From JABDJZ01 sp047619685 (lineage in GTDB: Bacteria > Bacteroidota > Rhodothermia > Rhodothermales > UBA10348), in assembly GCA_047619685.1 (NCBI GenBank), contig JBLHLC010000001.1, forward strand, positions 219,594-283,593: a DNA stretch of 64,000 bases, read 5' to 3'. Position numbers and translations under genes: made by a program. Under the pieces are notes generated by a model. The model made no database searches and was not told the origin of the DNA. It saw only the letters and a program-made list of their open reading frames with translations. The number at the start of each line of letters is the position of its first letter. Position 1 is the first letter of the stretch. Shown piece after piece: positions 17,068 through 25,728 of this stretch.

Positions 17068-17086
17068 GCTGTTCAATCTGGGGAAC

Positions 17087-18355
17087 CTACCCTTCGACCT
17101 CTTCTTCGGTCTCGTCCTCGAATTCGGTCCGGATAATTCCGAGAATATGACGCGCCGTCTCCTCATCTAGAGAAGCCCGCCTCATAAGCTCTTCCTTGGA
17201 CAACTCGAGTACCGCTCGGGCTGTATCACAACCAATGTTCCGCAGCTTCTGCAGGACATCGGCTTCAATCTCGTCTGAAAACTCATCGATCGCGACGTCT
17301 TCCTCGTCTTCGGCGATCTCCCGATAGATATCGATCTCGTAGCCGCACATGGCCGACGCCAGCCGAATGTTGATTCCGCCGCGACCAATGGCCTGACTGA
17401 CTTCATCTGCCCTGACCACAACCTTGGCGCGCGGGGGCGTCAGGTCATCGTTGAGCACCACATTGACCGGATTCGAGGGCGACAGGGCGCGCTTGATCAG
17501 TTCGTGTTTGTCATCGGTCCACTGGACCACATCAATGTTCTCGTTGCCGAGCTCGCGAACCACGGCATGGATACGTGAACCTTTCATCCCGACGCACGCG
17601 CCAACTGGATCGATGCGCTCATCGTAGCTCACTACGGCCACCTTGGCACGATCTCCGGGCTCTCGGACGATGCGCTTGACCTCAACGATCCCCTCGTCGA
17701 TCTCAGGGACTTCCAACTCAAAGAGGCGCTCCATGAAAACGGGCGCCGCTCTGGAGATAATCACCTGGGGAGCACCCGCGGGATCGCGGACGACCTCCTT
17801 GATGACCGCTCTGATCATATCGCCCTTGCGATAACGATCACGGTATATCTGCTCGGTGCGCGGGAGAATCAACTCGACCTTGTTGTGGATCACGAGCACC
17901 TCGCGACGGCGCATCTGGTAGACCTCGCCGACTACGACCTCGCCAACGAGTTCGGTGTACGCCAGGAACACATTCTCCTTCTCGATATCGCGAATGCGCT
18001 GAGAGAAGTTTTGCCGGGCCGTCATGACGGCACGGCGACCGAAATCCTGGATGTTGAGTTCTTCGGCTACCTCGTCTTCAAGATCAAAGTCCTCATCGAT
18101 CTTCTTTGCGGCGGTCAGATCAATCTGCGTCACCGGATCGACTACGTCCCAATCCTCGACAACCTCGCGGATATGCAGAATCTGCATGTCCCCGTGGTCA
18201 GGATTGAGAATGATCTCAAATGAGTCGTCAGAGCCATAGCGCTTCTTGATCATCAGGCGGAACACGTCCTCCACAATGAGCTGCAACGTGTCTCGGTCGA
18301 TCCCCTTTTCTCGGGCGATCTCCGCAAACGACGAAACAAGTACTGAACTCTGCAT
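17087..18355 (-). CDS. nusA: Transcription termination/antitermination factor NusA
   Basis: Binds RNA polymerase and nascent RNA to control pausing, termination and antitermination. 422 residues from ATG 18355 (MQSSVLVSSFAEIAREKGI). The N-terminal polymerase-binding domain (1-135) is followed by S1 (VVGEVYQMRRREVLVIHN), KH1 (RVAVVSYDERIDPVGACVGMKGSRI) and KH2 (VVRADEVSQAIGRGGINIRLAS). A single short C-terminal helix-hairpin-helix-like region (VLQKLRNIGCDTARAVLELSKEEL) replaces the two acidic repeats of E. coli NusA. A longer ORF to 18469 runs into rimP. It lies between rimP and infB. Confidence 0.97.
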   Translation of the reverse strand: MQSSVLVSSFAEIAREKGIDRDTLQLIVEDVFRLMIKKRYGSDDSFEIILNPDHGDMQILHIREVVEDWDVVDPVTQIDLTAAKKIDEDFDLEDEVAEELNIQDFGRRAVMTARQNFSQRIRDIEKENVFLAYTELVGEVVVGEVYQMRRREVLVIHNKVELILPRTEQIYRDRYRKGDMIRAVIKEVVRDPAGAPQVIISRAAPVFMERLFELEVPEIDEGIVEVKRIVREPGDRAKVAVVSYDERIDPVGACVGMKGSRIHAVVRELGNENIDVVQWTDDKHELIKRALSPSNPVNVVLNDDLTPPRAKVVVRADEVSQAIGRGGINIRLASAMCGYEIDIYREIAEDEEDVAIDEFSDEIEADVLQKLRNIGCDTARAVLELSKEELMRRASLDEETARHILGIIRTEFEDETEEEVEG

Positions 18356-18383
18356 TCGTAGTGTCTGTTTTAAGTCTCTGCCC

Positions 18384-18830
18384 CTACCAGGGAAGAACGA
18401 CCTTTGCCTCCTGAATTCTGTCGAAAGCCAGCGCGGTTTCGGCCTTGTCAACCTCAAGGGTGACAACACCGTCCTCCGCCCGACTCAACAGGCCGCGAAC
18501 CTCTTCGCCACCCTGCATCTTTACGGCCAGCGTGCGGCCGATATGCTTTGCATACTGACGCATCAACCGGAGTGGCCGTTCGGCACCTGGTGAAGACACG
18601 TCGAGCCTGTAGGGCCCGCTCATGATCTCCTCGCTCTCCATCAGGAATCCTACCTCACGGCTGATTCGCGCCAGTTCTCCCACCTTGACCCCGTTGTCGG
18701 AATCAAGGAAGACCTCAACCAGCCGCGTACCAGCACTTCCCTTGATTTCGATATCAACGATATACACCTCGTCACCGGGGACCACCGTATCTACGATGTT
18801 CCGAATCCGATCTTCGGTGGCTAACGCCAT
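18384..18830 (-). CDS. rimP: Ribosome maturation factor RimP
   Basis: 148 residues from ATG 18830 (MALATEDRIRNIVDTVV). Two-domain protein for 30S maturation; the family motifs VEVFLDSDNGVKVGELARISREVGFLME and YRLDVSSPGAERPLR are present. An alternative ATG at 18848 lies inside the palindrome upstream. No Shine-Dalgarno sequence is seen. It is the first gene of the rimP-nusA-infB block, preceded by two terminator-type hairpins. Confidence 0.93.
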   Translation of the reverse strand: MALATEDRIRNIVDTVVPGDEVYIVDIEIKGSAGTRLVEVFLDSDNGVKVGELARISREVGFLMESEEIMSGPYRLDVSSPGAERPLRLMRQYAKHIGRTLAVKMQGGEEVRGLLSRAEDGVVTLEVDKAETALAFDRIQEAKVVLPW

Positions 18831-18846
18831 TGTTGTCAAGTGCTGC

Positions 18847-18863
18847 ATTTGCACTGTGCAAAT
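18847..18863. promoter_or_regulatory. Perfect 8-bp inverted repeat just upstream of rimP
   Basis: ATTTGCAC-T-GTGCAAAT: two 8-base arms around a single central base, between the second terminator-like hairpin and the rimP start. It has the form of a dimeric repressor operator; as RNA it would be a poor hairpin because the loop is too small. Its binding protein is unknown. Confidence 0.5.
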
Positions 18864-18874
18864 CCCATGAGTGC

Positions 18875-18906
18875 AAAAAACGCCCGGTCCACGAGTTGGA
18901 CGGGCG
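18875..18906 (-). terminator. Intrinsic terminator-type hairpin T1 in rimP leader
   Basis: On the minus strand CGCCCGTCCA pairs with TGGACCGGGCG (one bulge) and is followed at once by TTTTTT. It ends only 45 bases upstream of the rimP ATG, a position suited to attenuation. Confidence 0.8.
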
Positions 18907-18921
18907 CCTTCCGGCCGCAAT

Positions 18922-18949
18922 AAAAAAGGGTGGTTGTCATCAACCCCCC
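18922..18949 (-). terminator. Intrinsic terminator-type hairpin T2 (nadB operon end or rimP leader)
   Basis: On the minus strand GGGGGGTTG-ATGA-CAACCACCC forms a stem with one G-A mismatch, followed by TTTTTT. It lies 172 bases past the nadB stop. It may end the prfB-nadB transcript or, if the promoter-like sequence just upstream is real, be the first element of the rimP leader. Confidence 0.8.
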
Positions 18950-18962
18950 TCTACCGCAAGCC

Positions 18963-18995
18963 CAAAGATACATAGCGAACAGTCGAATTGGCAAC
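18963..18995 (-). promoter_or_regulatory. Bacteroidota-type promoter candidate for rimP-nusA-infB
   Basis: On the minus strand TATCTTTG (18970-18963) matches the -7 consensus TAnnTTTG exactly, and GTTG (18995-18992), one base from the TTTG -33 element, lies 21 bases upstream, within the accepted spacing. Predicted transcripts would start near 18957, immediately before hairpin T2. This is a motif match only. Confidence 0.5.
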
Positions 18996-19120
18996 GCCTG
19001 GCCTAAGCCACACGCGGACAGCCCACTTCCCGCCGTCCCAATCTGACCTCCTGCCCGGCTGAATGTTCCGATTGGCGCCTCCCCGAGGCGCGCGAAACGG
19101 AGTCATCCTCGGCGACGGGA

Positions 19121-20707
19121 TCAAATGAAAGTCGACCTCCTTTCGGCCTCGACCGGCTCTGGATAATCTGTCATATAGTGCAATCCACGGCTCTCCCTGC
19201 GCATTGTGGCCGACCGGATGATCAGGTGCGCGACCGCAATCATGTTGCGCAACTCGCAGATGGGCGTCGACACCCGCGACTTTCGGAAGAACTCCTCCAT
19301 TTCCTCGTAAAGGAGGCGAGTGCGCCTGGTCGCACGGCCTAGCCGAAGTTCCGAGCGGACGATGCCGACATAGTCCCACATGATGCGCCGCAGTTCCTCC
19401 CTGTTGTGAGAAACCAGGACCCACTCTTGTGGGAACTCGGTACCTGAGTCGTCCCAGGCTGGTAAATCGTCGCGGGTGGTGGCCTCAGACGCTGTCTGGA
19501 CGGCCGCCTCGACCGCACGGTGAGACAGTACAAGGGCCTCCAGCAATGAATTGCTCGCAAGCCGGTTTGCCCCGTGAAGCCCGGTATATGTGACCTCGCC
19601 ACATGCCAGGAGACCGTGTATCGACGTTCGTCCCGAGGTGTCCGTCACGACGCCGCCGCACATGTAGTGAGCCGCAGGCACCACCGGAATGGGATCGGTT
19701 GCCATGTCGATCCCGAGCGATGCACACTTCTCGTAGATCATTGGAAAGTGCTCCAGGAGTTCATCGCGGGACTCATGCGTGATGTCCAAAAGCACATACG
19801 GATCTCCGCTCTGCTTCAACTGATCATCAATGGCCCGAGCCACGATATCTCTGGGTGCCAACTCGGCGCGTGGGTCGTACAGCGGCATGAATCGCTGCCC
19901 ATCCATGCTTCTAAGCAGCGCGCCGTGCCCTCGAACCGCTTCGGAGATCAGAAAAGAGTCCGCCTCGGGCATGTAGAGGGACGTCGGATGAAACTGGACG
20001 AACTCCATATTGGCGATGCGGGCCTTGGCCCGATACGCCATCGCGACGCCGTCACCCGTTGCAATGGCAGGGTTTGTCGTATGTAAATAGACCCGGCCTG
20101 CCCCGCCGGTGGCAAGCATGGTGACTTTGGCCAGAATGCGGTGAACCCGGCTGGTCTCCTCATCCAGGACGTAGGCGCCGTAGCAGTGCATGTCAGGGCG
20201 CACGCGGGTGACGTGCAGACCCAGGTGATGCTCGGTGATGAGTTCGACCGCGAAATGGTATTCGAACACCCGGATGTTGGGGTGCGCACGCGCCTGATCC
20301 AGCAACGTAGTTTCAACCTCCCGCCCGGTGGCATCCGCCGAGTGCACGATCCGGTTGGCAGAATGCCCTCCCTCCCGGCCCAGGTGGAGCTTCCCTTTGG
20401 ACTCCGTGAAGTGCGCACCCTGGCTCCGGAGTTCCGCAATTCGGGCGGGGCCGTCTCCGACGACCATCCGCACCACCGCCTCATCGCACAGGCCGGCGCC
20501 GGTTGTCAGGGTGTCCTGCACGTGGCTCTCAAGCGAGTCCGCAGAATCCACCACCACGGCTATGCCACCCTGGGCGTAGTTGGTGTTGGACTCCGCCGAC
20601 TCCTTCTTCGTCACGACTCCAACCGTGCCGTGCTCGGCGACGGCAAGCGCAAACGACAGACCTGCCGCACCACTCCCAATGACCAGGAAATCGAATCGGT
20701 CGGTCAT
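19121..20707 (-). CDS. nadB: L-aspartate oxidase
   Basis: Flavoenzyme that oxidises L-aspartate to iminoaspartate, the first step of NAD synthesis. 528 residues, family-typical. FAD-binding starts at DFLVIGSGAAGLSFALAVAEHG; SNTNYAQGGIAVV, GGHSANRIVHSADATGREVE and ATGGAGRVYLHTTNP are characteristic, and the succinate-dehydrogenase-like capping region ends with HYMCGGVVTD. The C-terminal helical domain carries RRESRGLHYMTDYPE. Its ATG shares one base with the prfB stop (TAATG). nadA and nadC are not in the window. Confidence 0.96.
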   Translation of the reverse strand: MTDRFDFLVIGSGAAGLSFALAVAEHGTVGVVTKKESAESNTNYAQGGIAVVVDSADSLESHVQDTLTTGAGLCDEAVVRMVVGDGPARIAELRSQGAHFTESKGKLHLGREGGHSANRIVHSADATGREVETTLLDQARAHPNIRVFEYHFAVELITEHHLGLHVTRVRPDMHCYGAYVLDEETSRVHRILAKVTMLATGGAGRVYLHTTNPAIATGDGVAMAYRAKARIANMEFVQFHPTSLYMPEADSFLISEAVRGHGALLRSMDGQRFMPLYDPRAELAPRDIVARAIDDQLKQSGDPYVLLDITHESRDELLEHFPMIYEKCASLGIDMATDPIPVVPAAHYMCGGVVTDTSGRTSIHGLLACGEVTYTGLHGANRLASNSLLEALVLSHRAVEAAVQTASEATTRDDLPAWDDSGTEFPQEWVLVSHNREELRRIMWDYVGIVRSELRLGRATRRTRLLYEEMEEFFRKSRVSTPICELRNMIAVAHLIIRSATMRRESRGLHYMTDYPEPVEAERRSTFI

Positions 20708-21817
20708 TACTCCGCGGCCTGAAGAAGAAAAGCGCGAATGAATGGATCCAGCTCACCCTCCATCACCGAGGCCAGATCTGTGAGCTTTGTCTCAGTCCGG
20801 TGGTCATTGACCATGGTGTAGGGCTGAAACACGTAAGACCGAATCTGTGAGCCCCACTCGATCTTTCTCTTTGTGCCGTTGATCTCGTTTTTGGCCTCCT
20901 CCTGAATGTCACGCTCCAGCTGATAGATGCGACTCTTGAGCATCTGCTTGCATCGTTCCCTGTTTTGGAACTGGCTCCGCTGTTCCGTGGATTCAGCTAT
21001 GACCCGCGCGTCCTTTCCGTTGCTCAGTTTGCCCGTCCAAATGAGTCGGGCCCCGGTCTCGACCTTGTTGACGTTCTGTCCTCCCTTTCCGCCAGAACGG
21101 AAGGTCTGCAACTCGATGTCGTCCGGCGAGAGGTCTATCTCGATGGTGTCGTCGATTTCTGGATACACGAAAACAGACGCGAAAGAGGTGTGACGCCTTC
21201 CGCTGGAGTCAAACGGCGAGATACGGACGAGTCTATGAACACCCGACTCTCCCTGAAGGTACCCGTAGGCGAAGGGCCCAGCGATGGAAATAGTGGCGCT
21301 CTTTATGCCGGCACCATCGCCCTCCTGGTATTCAAGAAGCGTCACCTTGTAGCCATTCTTCTCTCCCCACCGCATGTACATGGTGACAAGCATGTCGGAC
21401 CAATCCTGCGCCTCGGTACCGCCAGCTCCGGGATTGATGTTGACGATGGCGTCCCGCTCATCGTCGGCCCCGCTCAGCATGCGTTTCAACTCGAGCGAAT
21501 CGACTTCCCTCAGCAGCACGGTACTCTCGGCGGAGATGTCGGACGCCAGATTGGCATCTTGGTCCTCGTTCGCCATCTCAATCAAGGTTTGAATATCCTC
21601 GATTCGAGCAGCGATGGACTCCCATGCATCAATCCATGCCTTGTGAGCGGAAATCTCCTTTTCCACACGCTGTGCTTCGGCGTTGTCGTCCCAAAAAGTG
21701 GGATCCAGCCGCAATTGGCCCAGGCTTTCTACCTCGATCTGTCGTTGGTCAACGTCAAAGGAACCTCCCGAGCGTGAACGAACGCTCTATCAATGCACGA
21801 GTTTGTTCGCGGTCCAT
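20707..21817 (-). CDS. prfB: Peptide chain release factor 2, expressed by programmed +1 frameshift
   Basis: RF2 releases peptides at UGA and UAA. The intact protein needs two frames: a 20-codon first frame from ATG 21817 (MDREQTRALIERSFTLGRFL) ending in an in-frame TGA at 21757-21755, then the +1 frame from GAC at 21756 to 20707 (DVDQRQIEVESLGQ...). Joined it is 369 residues, close to E. coli RF2 (365). The SPF anticodon-like tripeptide (ISPFDSSGRRH) identifies RF2 over RF1, and GGKGGQNVNK holds the catalytic GGQ. Taking only the long frame would lose the N-terminus. It is followed directly by nadB. Confidence 0.95.
21754..21769 (-). promoter_or_regulatory. RF2 programmed +1 frameshift site
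   Basis: GGGAGGTTCCTTTGAC: an internal Shine-Dalgarno-like GGGAGG three bases before CTT-TGA-C, the same layout as the E. coli site. RF2 shortage lets the ribosome slip from CTT into the +1 frame, so RF2 controls its own synthesis. Confidence 0.93.
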
Positions 21818-21897
21818 ATGGGGACTTGGTTGAGTGTGGTCTGTCACTAAAACGCCCGGGCAGGTCCCGTGGCGCAAGGCGCAGGTTAACGGCGCAC

Positions 21898-22242
21898 CTA
21901 CCTAACAATGTTTCGGACCGCCGCGCCAAAGGCTCCACCCGCAGCACCGAGAAGTGCCGCAGTTACTAGTGTAGCGACCACGATGGCAAAAGCAGGGAGT
22001 CCACCGGCCAGTTCCCCCAGGGCCCGGGTCATCTCAAGAGTGGGTCCTGCTGCCACCACGAAGCTCCACAAAACAATCAGGCTCCACGACAACAGGATGG
22101 CGCCCAGCCCGGTCAGCCAGCCCCTCTTGAAGTGCAAGGCTCCCGCCAGGACCGCAACCGGGATAACGGCCAGCCAACCCAAAGTGAAATGGGCAACCGT
22201 GGCGACGGCCGCCGAAAGCAGAATGACCCAACTGCGAGCCAC
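21898..22242 (-). CDS. Small hydrophobic membrane protein of unknown function
   Basis: 114 residues with four likely membrane spans (about 4-20, 22-38, 43-66 and 80-108, the last rich in Ala/Gly: VTAALLGAAGGAFGAAV). No catalytic motif is visible. It starts two bases after the aminotransferase stop, and codon use looks like its neighbours, so it is a real gene. Function unknown; it is probably co-transcribed with the aminotransferase and prfB. Confidence 0.75.
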   Translation of the reverse strand: MARSWVILLSAAVATVAHFTLGWLAVIPVAVLAGALHFKRGWLTGLGAILLSWSLIVLWSFVVAAGPTLEMTRALGELAGGLPAFAIVVATLVTAALLGAAGGAFGAAVRNIVR

Positions 22243-22244
22243 CG

Positions 22245-23462
22245 TCAGGCCACCGTGGCTTCTGAACGACAGCGCTCCGTAAATCGCTGCACCCCGATAA
22301 CGGCGGCCTCAATCTTGTCCAGTGACGCGGCATACGAACAGCGAACGAACCCCGCCCCGCTGGGGCCGAAGGCGTCGCCCGGAACGACGGCTATGTGTTC
22401 GCTCTCAAGCAGCCCTTGTGCGAAACTCTCCGAGTCAAGCCCGGTGGATGTGATGTCCGGGAAACAATAAAAAGCGCCTTCAGGCTCAAATGTCGGGCAA
22501 CCGGCAGCCCGAAATCCATCCACGATCGTCCGGCGTCTGGTGTCGTACGCCAGCCGCATGTCTTCGACATCGTCCTGGCAGCTCAGCAGCCCGGCCAGCG
22601 CACCCCACTGCGCGGCGGTAGGCCCGCTCATGATTATGTACTGATGAATCTTGTGCATCATGTCGTACACAGGCTTGGGGGCGCACGCATAACCTATTCT
22701 CCAACCCGTCATGGCGTACGCCTTGGAAAAGCCGCCAAGAAGAATCGTCCGGTCGCGCAGTGCCTCGATGGATGGGAGGCACGTGTGCCCCGCATCGTAT
22801 GCCGATCCGTATATGAGCCTGTCGTAGATCTCGTCCGAGAGCACGATCAGGTCATGGCGCACAATGACCTCGGCAATCTCTTCCAGCGTCTCCCTTCTGA
22901 GAACGGCACCCGTAGGATTGGACGGGTAGGACAGGAAGACCATCTTGGTCCGGTCGGTAATCCGGGCTTCGATGTCTGCAGCGGTCACCTGAAAGTCATT
23001 CTCAACCGAGGTGGGCACGAAGACCGCCTTGGCGCCCGCAAAAATGGCGGTCGGCCCGTAGGAGACGAAACACGGCTCCGGGATGAGGACCTCATCGCCG
23101 GGGTTCATGATCGCAAGCATGGCCAATTGAAGCGCTTCGGACACGCCCACCGTCACCAGGATCTCCGAGGCAGGATCATAACGGACGCCGTAGAGGCGAT
23201 CGATCTCATGGGAGATCGCGTCACGGAGCTCGATGATTCCGGCGTTCGGCGTGTATCCGGTCTTCCCCTCGTCCATGCTGGCTTTGGCAGCATCAATAAT
23301 GGCTTTGGGGGTAACAAAATCCGGCTCGCCGATCCCAAGCGATATCACGTCCTTCATCGAGGCGGCGATATCAAAGAATCGCCTGATCCCGCTGGGAGGG
23401 ACAATCAACACCCTGTCCGCCAGTCTTGACTCGAAGGAAAAACGCGAAGTTGATGTAGTCAT
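22245..23462 (-). CDS. Class I/II pyridoxal-phosphate aminotransferase (aspartate aminotransferase family)
   Basis: 405 residues from ATG 23462 (MTTSTSRFSFESRLADRVL). PLP-enzyme hallmarks: ISLGIGEPDFVTP at the N-terminus, YTPNAGIIELR, LSYPSNPTGAVL, DEIYDRLIYG and the PLP lysine in GGFSKAYAMTGWRIGY. It probably transfers amino groups between an amino acid and 2-oxoglutarate; aspartate is likely but not certain, since aromatic or MalY-like members look similar. The longer frame to 23660 has 66 residues with no family similarity. Confidence 0.9.
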   Translation of the reverse strand: MTTSTSRFSFESRLADRVLIVPPSGIRRFFDIAASMKDVISLGIGEPDFVTPKAIIDAAKASMDEGKTGYTPNAGIIELRDAISHEIDRLYGVRYDPASEILVTVGVSEALQLAMLAIMNPGDEVLIPEPCFVSYGPTAIFAGAKAVFVPTSVENDFQVTAADIEARITDRTKMVFLSYPSNPTGAVLRRETLEEIAEVIVRHDLIVLSDEIYDRLIYGSAYDAGHTCLPSIEALRDRTILLGGFSKAYAMTGWRIGYACAPKPVYDMMHKIHQYIIMSGPTAAQWGALAGLLSCQDDVEDMRLAYDTRRRTIVDGFRAAGCPTFEPEGAFYCFPDITSTGLDSESFAQGLLESEHIAVVPGDAFGPSGAGFVRCSYAASLDKIEAAVIGVQRFTERCRSEATVA

Positions 23463-23641
23463 AATGATCTTGCGCCTCTGCAATGCGGTCGGAAAAGTAG
23501 GGCTCACGGCTGAGATATTCGAACACTTTGCTCCCCACACCACAAGAGAGGGCCGGGCGCGGTGACCGGCAGACAGTTTGAAGGGCCTTTTTGCCGAAGT
23601 CCGGCAGTTCTTAACATAACCGTCACCCCGGGATTGCCTGA

Positions 23642-23679
23642 TAACAGTAGCGTAACACAACTCTAACAGTCAGGTAACC
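23642..23679 (+). promoter_or_regulatory. Four-repeat Pho-box-like operator upstream of phosphate operon
   Basis: TAACA, TAACA, TAACA and TAACC begin at 23642, 23653, 23664 and 23675, an exact 11-base period (one helical turn). Tandem TTAACA-like repeats at 11-base spacing are the binding sites of PhoP/PhoB response regulators in Bacillus and cyanobacteria. It lies 41 bases upstream of the porin gene. No PhoB/PhoR gene is in the window. Confidence 0.7.
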
Positions 23680-23719
23680 TGGCGTCGACAAATTGCGGCT
23701 GCCCCCTTAAACACAATCA

Positions 23720-24727
23720 ATGAAAATCCCCTTTGGCATCGCGATTGTTGTCGCTGTGCAGCTTGCAAGCGCAAGCCTAATGCCGCGGCAGACGTCCGCG
23801 CAGTCCCTGAAGTCCTCCGATGCTCTGGAGCTTAGCGGAGTCGCGTATCTGGACTACGCCTACGTGCTCAGCGACCCCGGTGATGCTGCCGGGGACAACG
23901 GTTTCGGCTACCGCCGGATTTACCTGACATCTGACTACAAGGTCGCCGCAGACATGAAATTGCGCGCCCGGCTTGAGGCCGGCGATACATCAACCAACGA
24001 AGACGGCAAGCCCGCCCCCTTCATGAAAGACCTGTACCTCCAGTGGGATAACGCGCTGGCGGAAGGGCACCGCCTGACCATCGGCATCTCTTCGCCACCG
24101 TCATTCACGGTTGCTGAAGGTTTTCTGGGTTACAGATCTCTTGACAAGATGATACAGGACCGGGACAAGATCGTGTCCTCCAGAGACATGGGCGTCAAGA
24201 TGTCGGGTCCCCTGGGAGGTGCGCTGAAGTACGCGGTGATGTTCGCGAACAACAGCGGCACAAAGGCCGAATCCAATCGCCATAAGCGCGTCTATGGGCA
24301 GATCGAGGCCTCTCCGACGGAAAGGGTGCACATGACCATTGGCGCCGACTATGCCTCCCTTCCAGGTGGGTCTTCGATGAACACGAATGCCTTTATCGGG
24401 TATAGCCTAGACAAGGTTCGGTTTGGGGTCGAGGGGTACTACAACCCTGTGAAACCTGAGGATAACACCTCCGACATGGACAGGCTTGGCGTGTCCGTCT
24501 TCGGGGCAGCGACCGTCAGCGATGCCGTCGAACTGGTTGCCCGCTACGACAACACCTCGGTCGAAGACGCTACCGGAGAGACCACCGACGGATGGTTCGG
24601 TCTACTTGGGCTTGCGTGGCAGGCAAGAGATAATGTTCGCTTCATCCCGAACGTCATCCTCGACAATAAATTGGGTGCTGATGAGGCTCGGGTAACCGGC
24701 CGCGTCACCCTGCACGTTGATTTCTAG
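23720..24727 (+). CDS. Outer-membrane beta-barrel porin, phosphate-operon associated
   Basis: 335 residues. A signal peptide (about 1-28, cleavage near QTSAQS) is followed by alternating-polarity strands throughout, and the protein ends in phenylalanine (RVTLHVDF), the usual outer-membrane insertion signal. Sequence such as AYLDYAYVLSD and LRARLEAGDTS resembles general or phosphate-selective porins. As first gene behind the Pho-box array and directly before pstS, it probably admits phosphate or phosphate esters to the periplasm. That role is inferred from context; no selectivity residues are recognised. Confidence 0.8.
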   Translation: MKIPFGIAIVVAVQLASASLMPRQTSAQSLKSSDALELSGVAYLDYAYVLSDPGDAAGDNGFGYRRIYLTSDYKVAADMKLRARLEAGDTSTNEDGKPAPFMKDLYLQWDNALAEGHRLTIGISSPPSFTVAEGFLGYRSLDKMIQDRDKIVSSRDMGVKMSGPLGGALKYAVMFANNSGTKAESNRHKRVYGQIEASPTERVHMTIGADYASLPGGSSMNTNAFIGYSLDKVRFGVEGYYNPVKPEDNTSDMDRLGVSVFGAATVSDAVELVARYDNTSVEDATGETTDGWFGLLGLAWQARDNVRFIPNVILDNKLGADEARVTGRVTLHVDF

Positions 24728-24778
24728 GCGACTCGCTGTCGCTCTCATACCATGAATACCAAACTCCATACAGGAGCC

Positions 24779-25669
24779 ATGAATAACCGATTCCCCCTCT
24801 CCCTCATCGTATTGGCCGTCTTTCTGATGGCCGGCTGTAGCCGCCCCGGCGATGCGGGCCGCCGCGTGGTTCTCGAAAACAAAGGCTCTGATACGCTCGT
24901 GAACGTGGCCCAGGCCTGGGCTGAAGCATACCAGACCGTCAATCCCGAGTTGGCCATCGCCGTCACTGGCGGTGGTTCAGGTACCGGTATTGCGGCCCTG
25001 ATCAACGGCACTGTGGGCATTGCGAACTCCAGTCGGTCCATCAAGGACTCAGAGATCGAGCAGGCCCGCGCAAACGGTCAGGAGCCCATTGAATTCATCG
25101 TCGGGTACGATGCCCTTGCCGTTTACGTGCACAATAACAACCCGATGACCGAGATCTCTCTCGAGCAGTTGGCCGGCGTCTATGGGGAGAACGGCACGAT
25201 TGTGAGTTGGGACCAGCTGGGGCTCAACGTACCTGGCTGTCGGGAACAGGAGATCATTCGCGTTTCACGCCAGAACAACTCCGGTACCTACGAATATTTC
25301 CGGGAAGCGGTATTGGGCGACCAGGACTTCAAACTCGGCTCCCGGGACATGCACGGTTCCAAGGACGTGGTCGACCTGGTGCAGTCAACGCCCTGCGCCG
25401 TCGGCTACAGTGGCCTGGCCTACGCCACCGAGGAAGTTCATATGCCGTGCGTAGTCGGTCCGGAAGGCTGCGTTTTCCCTTCCGTTGAAACGGCTATCGA
25501 CCGCTCCTATCCCATTGCGCGTCCTCTCTTCATGTACACCAATGGCGCGCCTACTGGTGCCGTGAAGGAGTACCTGGACTGGATTCTGAGCGACGAAGGC
25601 CAGTGCATTCTTCTTGAGAAAGGATATGCGCCTGCCACCAAGGTCACCTGCGACGCGCCGAGCGCTTAA
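24779..25669 (+). CDS. pstS: Phosphate ABC transporter substrate-binding lipoprotein PstS
   Basis: 296 residues from ATG 24779, which follows AGGAG; an alternative ATG at 24752 adds nine residues. The signal sequence ends in a lipobox (LMAGC), so the protein is lipid-anchored. Phosphate-loop motifs: ENKGSDTLVNVAQAW, TGGGSGTGIAALINGTVGIANSSR, and RQNNSGTYEYFRE. It is shorter than E. coli PstS (346) but in the range of the PstS-like family. It delivers phosphate to PstCA. Confidence 0.93.
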   Translation: MNNRFPLSLIVLAVFLMAGCSRPGDAGRRVVLENKGSDTLVNVAQAWAEAYQTVNPELAIAVTGGGSGTGIAALINGTVGIANSSRSIKDSEIEQARANGQEPIEFIVGYDALAVYVHNNNPMTEISLEQLAGVYGENGTIVSWDQLGLNVPGCREQEIIRVSRQNNSGTYEYFREAVLGDQDFKLGSRDMHGSKDVVDLVQSTPCAVGYSGLAYATEEVHMPCVVGPEGCVFPSVETAIDRSYPIARPLFMYTNGAPTGAVKEYLDWILSDEGQCILLEKGYAPATKVTCDAPSA

Positions 25670-25728
25670 CATACAGGACCGGACCCAGTGTCGGCTCGGC
25701 CCGTTCAACTTTCCGGCTCAAACGCGAA

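Noticed and set aside
20707..21714. prfB as a 335-residue protein from an internal start
   Set aside because: It would lack the conserved N-terminal residues; the frameshift signal and matching upstream frame are clear.
22395..23429. 344-codon plus-strand frame opposite the aminotransferase
   Set aside because: No motif, and the opposite strand has the full PLP-enzyme motif set.
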